Assembly: GCF_040115645.1 (NCBI RefSeq)
Contig: NC_089572.1
Location: 744,001 to 808,000, forward strand
From: Euwallacea fornicatus
Taxonomy: Eukaryota > Arthropoda > Insecta > Coleoptera > Curculionidae
Direction: 5' to 3'
DNA: 64,000 nucleotides
The position numbers and the translations under genes are program-made. Position 1 is the first letter of the stretch; every line of letters begins with the position of its first letter. This document shows positions 61,601-64,000 of the stretch, in pieces. The notes under the pieces are model-generated. The model worked only from the letters and a program-made list of their open reading frames with translations, was not told the origin of the DNA and did not search any database.

Positions 61601-63639
61601 TTAACTATCCTTGGTTTGCAGATGCAAGTAACAGTTGCAATGAATGCGCTACGGTTACTGATATGGGCTTACAAACTGAGAGAATCGCCAAAAATACGAA
61701 ATTTTGTTTGTAGTAAATTCTAGCAATTTTTCTTGCCACAAAGGTGGAGGGGCAAATAATAAATGTTTTTTTTCCGTTTAAAACTTAATTTTTGATTGGT
61801 TGGTATACAGAATTAAGCACTCAGCGAGAACGTTACGTTTTGTTTAATTTTAGATGATGAAGATAGACGGAGACATTTTCTTTTTAGCAGATTCAAAATT
61901 CAGTGTTTGGCAATGAAATTCTCCAAAATTTGATTTTTTCGTTCGGCATACAGTATCTTTTGGGTCGTTATGTACATTGAATTTTATTCAGTGCAAACAA
62001 AAGGCAATAAGGCGATTGATTAGTGTCAGAGAGACAAACAACCGTCGCTGGCTTTCAAACAGTACGCTTTAATCCAAGGATGGATGCAGCTCTATCTTAT
62101 TTTGGACGTAAATTACACGCTTACATTCTGTTTTGTAATAAATTTAAATTTTTGAATTTCAAAATTTCAGTTATAAAAAATATGTCTCTTGTAAGAGGTT
62201 TTAAAAATAAATCTTGATTTCTACATTATTTTCTTTAACGAATAAAGTTTTTCATTATATGGAAAACATAATCCATCTGTTTCTCGAGTCCGGGCCCAAA
62301 AACATTCTTACGAGACTAATAATACAGGAGGCCTCAAAAATTAAATGTTTGGGCTGGGATTTTGGACAATCATATTATTGGACCTTTGTTTATTAATGGA
62401 TATTGGAGTGCTCAAAGATACTTCGAATATCTTGAACATCAAATTGTTCCAGCTGTTACTGAGATTCCTAATATTGAAATCAATAACATTTGGTTTTAAT
62501 AAGACGGTTGTTCTTCCCACGACAACCAAGCACTATTGGATTTGGGAATATTAGATGAGTCGCTAGATCACCTGATTTTACTCCAAATAACTTTTTTGTC
62601 TGGGTTTATCTTAAATAAAGTCTTTCAAAATGAAAAAGATTGGGCGTTTGATTTAGCAGGATTGAAATCAATAATTATTGATGTTTTTAATTATGCCGGA
62701 CATGCTAAATAATGTTCGTAAGGAATTCTACGATCGACACGAGTATTGTTTAGCACAAAAAGTTGATTGGTTTGAACACTTTCCATAAACCACCTTTTTA
62801 GAAGAAATATATTTTTTTCTAATTGTGGTTTTTAATATGAAAAATTTTAATTTATTATAAAACTGAATGTATGCGCATAATTTGCGTCCTCCAAAATTAT
62901 GTGGAACTATATCCATTCTCGGATTAAGACGTACTTCTCGCCCTTCAACGACGATAGGCTGTCTCTCTCGCACTTATCAATCACCTAATGGCCTTTTGCT
63001 TGCACGTACTAAAACTCCATGTAAATAGCAATTAAAAATACTGTTATACATTTAGATGTCATCAATTCCATAGCGTTTACATTTATCGTCAAAATAAGCT
63101 ATAGAATCGGAAGGGTAAAGTGTCACCCTAACAGGTACACAAGAGGACTGTGCAGATACAGATATCGAGTCCTTTTGTCCTTCATTAGATCTCTACCAAC
63201 ATTGCTGAATCCCATTACTTAGCTGGTAAAGTTAACACGCATGTGCACGTAGAAAAAAAATATTGTGCTTAACACGCGGGGAAATGTCTTTTGGCACATG
63301 TGACATAAATAACAAAGCTTGAAGTGTTACATTTTTTTTATTGTTTAAGGAAATTCTGACTTTAAGACCTACAAGGGTACGATGGGAATCATGAGGCGAG
63401 ACCTGTTAAATTCAATGAACGTGCCATTCCATGATATAAGTGCTTTGCTTGAGAAGAACTTTATCAAGTACAAATCAACTCTACTTCTAGGACGCCGATC
63501 AAGGGTTAGTAGTACTTCGGACCAGCATTTATCAAAAAGTGTTTCGGATCCTGAGTTAATGTACGAATTCTCAGAAACTGGAGCTCCCCTAACGAGAAGG
63601 AGTTTGTCAAGCAGTGATCTGTATCGTAATTTAGCATAG
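58650..63639 (+). CDS. CUB and LDLa domain single-pass receptor (Culd-like), about 11 exons, about 786 aa
   Basis: Exons 58650-58912, 58974-59212, 59266-59715, 59766-59930, 59993-60202, 60254-60373, 60430-60540, 60596-60706, 60757-60885, about 60952-61224 and 63350-63639; all junctions keep frame, but the start of exon 10 is uncertain (weak acceptor). Order: signal peptide, three CUB-like domains (for example SSQTITSPFFPYLYP), one LDL-receptor class A repeat with six cysteines (CFSGLDFLCNNGRC to DFSDESLEC), a membrane helix (FIGVIFALALLLYRV) and a cytoplasmic tail with PPDY and PPEY motifs (PPxY-like, possible WW or ubiquitin-ligase contacts). The tail ends in a Ser-rich segment with SRRxSL-type sites. 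Drosophila Culd, reported in photoreceptor endocytic trafficking, has this CUB/LDLa layout; Neto and LRP12-type proteins are alternatives. AATAAA lies at 63704. Confidence 0.7.
61621..61713 (+). CDS. Possible alternative last exon of the CUB/LDLa gene
   Basis: A strong acceptor (ttggtttgcag) is followed in the phase set by exon 10 by DASNSCNECATVTDMGLQTE and then IAKNTKFCL and a TAG. Used instead of the exon at 63350, it would give a much shorter cytoplasmic tail. A second candidate with a good acceptor lies at 61854-61933 (starts DDEDRRRHFLFSR, ends TGA). Neither has support beyond splice signal and phase. Confidence 0.35.
   Translation, partial: DASNSCNECATVTDMGLQTERIAKNTKFCL
61991..63010. 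mobile_element. Transposon relic H with long diverged inverted repeats, in the last intron of the CUB/LDLa gene
   Basis: Arms about 61991-62220 and 62770-63010 match in inverted orientation (outer text CAAAAGGCAATAAGG versus the mirror CAAAAGGCCATTAGG) with many substitutions. Both arms contain the same short frame (SERQ/RERQ ... RFNPRMD/RLNPRMD). The interior carries a transposase fragment. Confidence 0.72.
62340..62640 (+). pseudogene. DDE transposase remnant in relic H
   Basis: Across frames the text reads IIGPLFINGYWSAQRYFEYL, then HQIVPAVTEIPNIE, a tryptophan-containing FQQDG-like catalytic block (CSSH after it) and a weak continuation. This follows the order of insect Tc1/mariner-superfamily transposases (GPFFF...GQRYL...FQQDGAPPH). 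Stops and frame changes make it non-functional. Confidence 0.65.
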
Positions 63640-64000
63640 ATGGTGAGCTGTAATGTTGGGTGGGATTGTCACCGTCACATTGTCAATAACAATAACACAA
63701 TATAATAAATAATAGTTGTATTGATTTTTTAGTTTCTACATGTTTTTCTTCAATAAAAAATTTAATATCTACATTTTCAGACAATTACATTAAGTATAAT
63801 TAATATTTACAAGAGTCGTATTCCCTAAATTTAAAAGCATTAATAGCAACAGTAGCATTGATTTTTGATAATGTAACCAAAAGTAATAAACGTACGCCTA
63901 TGCCCTAAATTCACAATAACGTAGTAGGTGGGTATACTTGAAGCCTTTAATCTTCTATTAGATTATGCGGATAAAATGATCAAACATAAGTATTACTTTT
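63640..64000. other. 3' flank of the CUB/LDLa gene
   Basis: AATAAA at 63704 and a second near 63753 are the likely poly(A) signals. The remainder to the window edge is AT-rich with nothing recognised. Confidence 0.45.

Overview
This is insect nuclear DNA: AT-rich, with introns often only 50-60 bp long, eight recognisable protein-coding genes and many cut-and-paste DNA transposons. The gene content and intron style suit a non-dipteran insect, perhaps a beetle; that is an inference from style, not from a diagnostic sequence. The window holds six complete and well-supported genes, one complete but more divergent gene assigned to Sfr1, and one gene cut by the left edge.

Left part (1-14 kb), compact housekeeping genes: Vps54 (minus, runs off the left edge; GARP tethering complex); an Sfr1/Mei5-like recombination factor (plus, single exon); a nucleoplasmin-like histone chaperone, Nlp (minus, five exons); the mitotic kinase PBK/TOPK (plus, three exons); and the ER nucleotide-exchange factor Sil1 (minus, two exons, C-terminal KEEL). 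PBK and Sil1 converge, with stop codons about 75 bp apart. A decayed Tc1-type transposon with well-preserved ends (11688-13103) lies between Sil1 and the next gene.

Centre (14.7-55.8 kb): one large minus-strand gene, bazooka/par-3, the scaffold of the apical PAR polarity complex. Its 22 coding exons join in frame to 1472 codons plus stop, close to the length of Drosophila Baz. The first 40 codons (start of the CR1 oligomerisation domain) lie at 55.7 kb, separated from exon 2 by a 29.8-kb intron. That intron contains two nested stacks of Tc1/mariner elements (27.4-33.7 kb and 37.6-41.3 kb), a further Tc1 relic (41.4-42.7 kb), and a 66-codon open exon with a strong splice donor in the right phase, a candidate alternative bazooka first exon (36886-37083).

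Right part (55.8-64 kb): a C1GALT1C1 (Cosmc)-like Golgi/ER type II membrane protein (plus, four exons), then a CUB-CUB-CUB-LDLa single-pass receptor resembling Drosophila Culd (plus, about 11 exons, possible alternative C-termini), whose last intron holds another transposon relic with long inverted repeats.

The most unusual pattern is three inverted-repeat elements (19453-20674, 32746-33535, 40069-40792). Their bodies are unrelated, but each begins with CAGGGTGT after a TA and repeats CAGGGTGTT 108-110 bp further in on both arms. Two of them enclose only a DUF4817-type helix-turn-helix fragment. The copy in a bazooka intron has arms of about 430 bp that are nearly identical.
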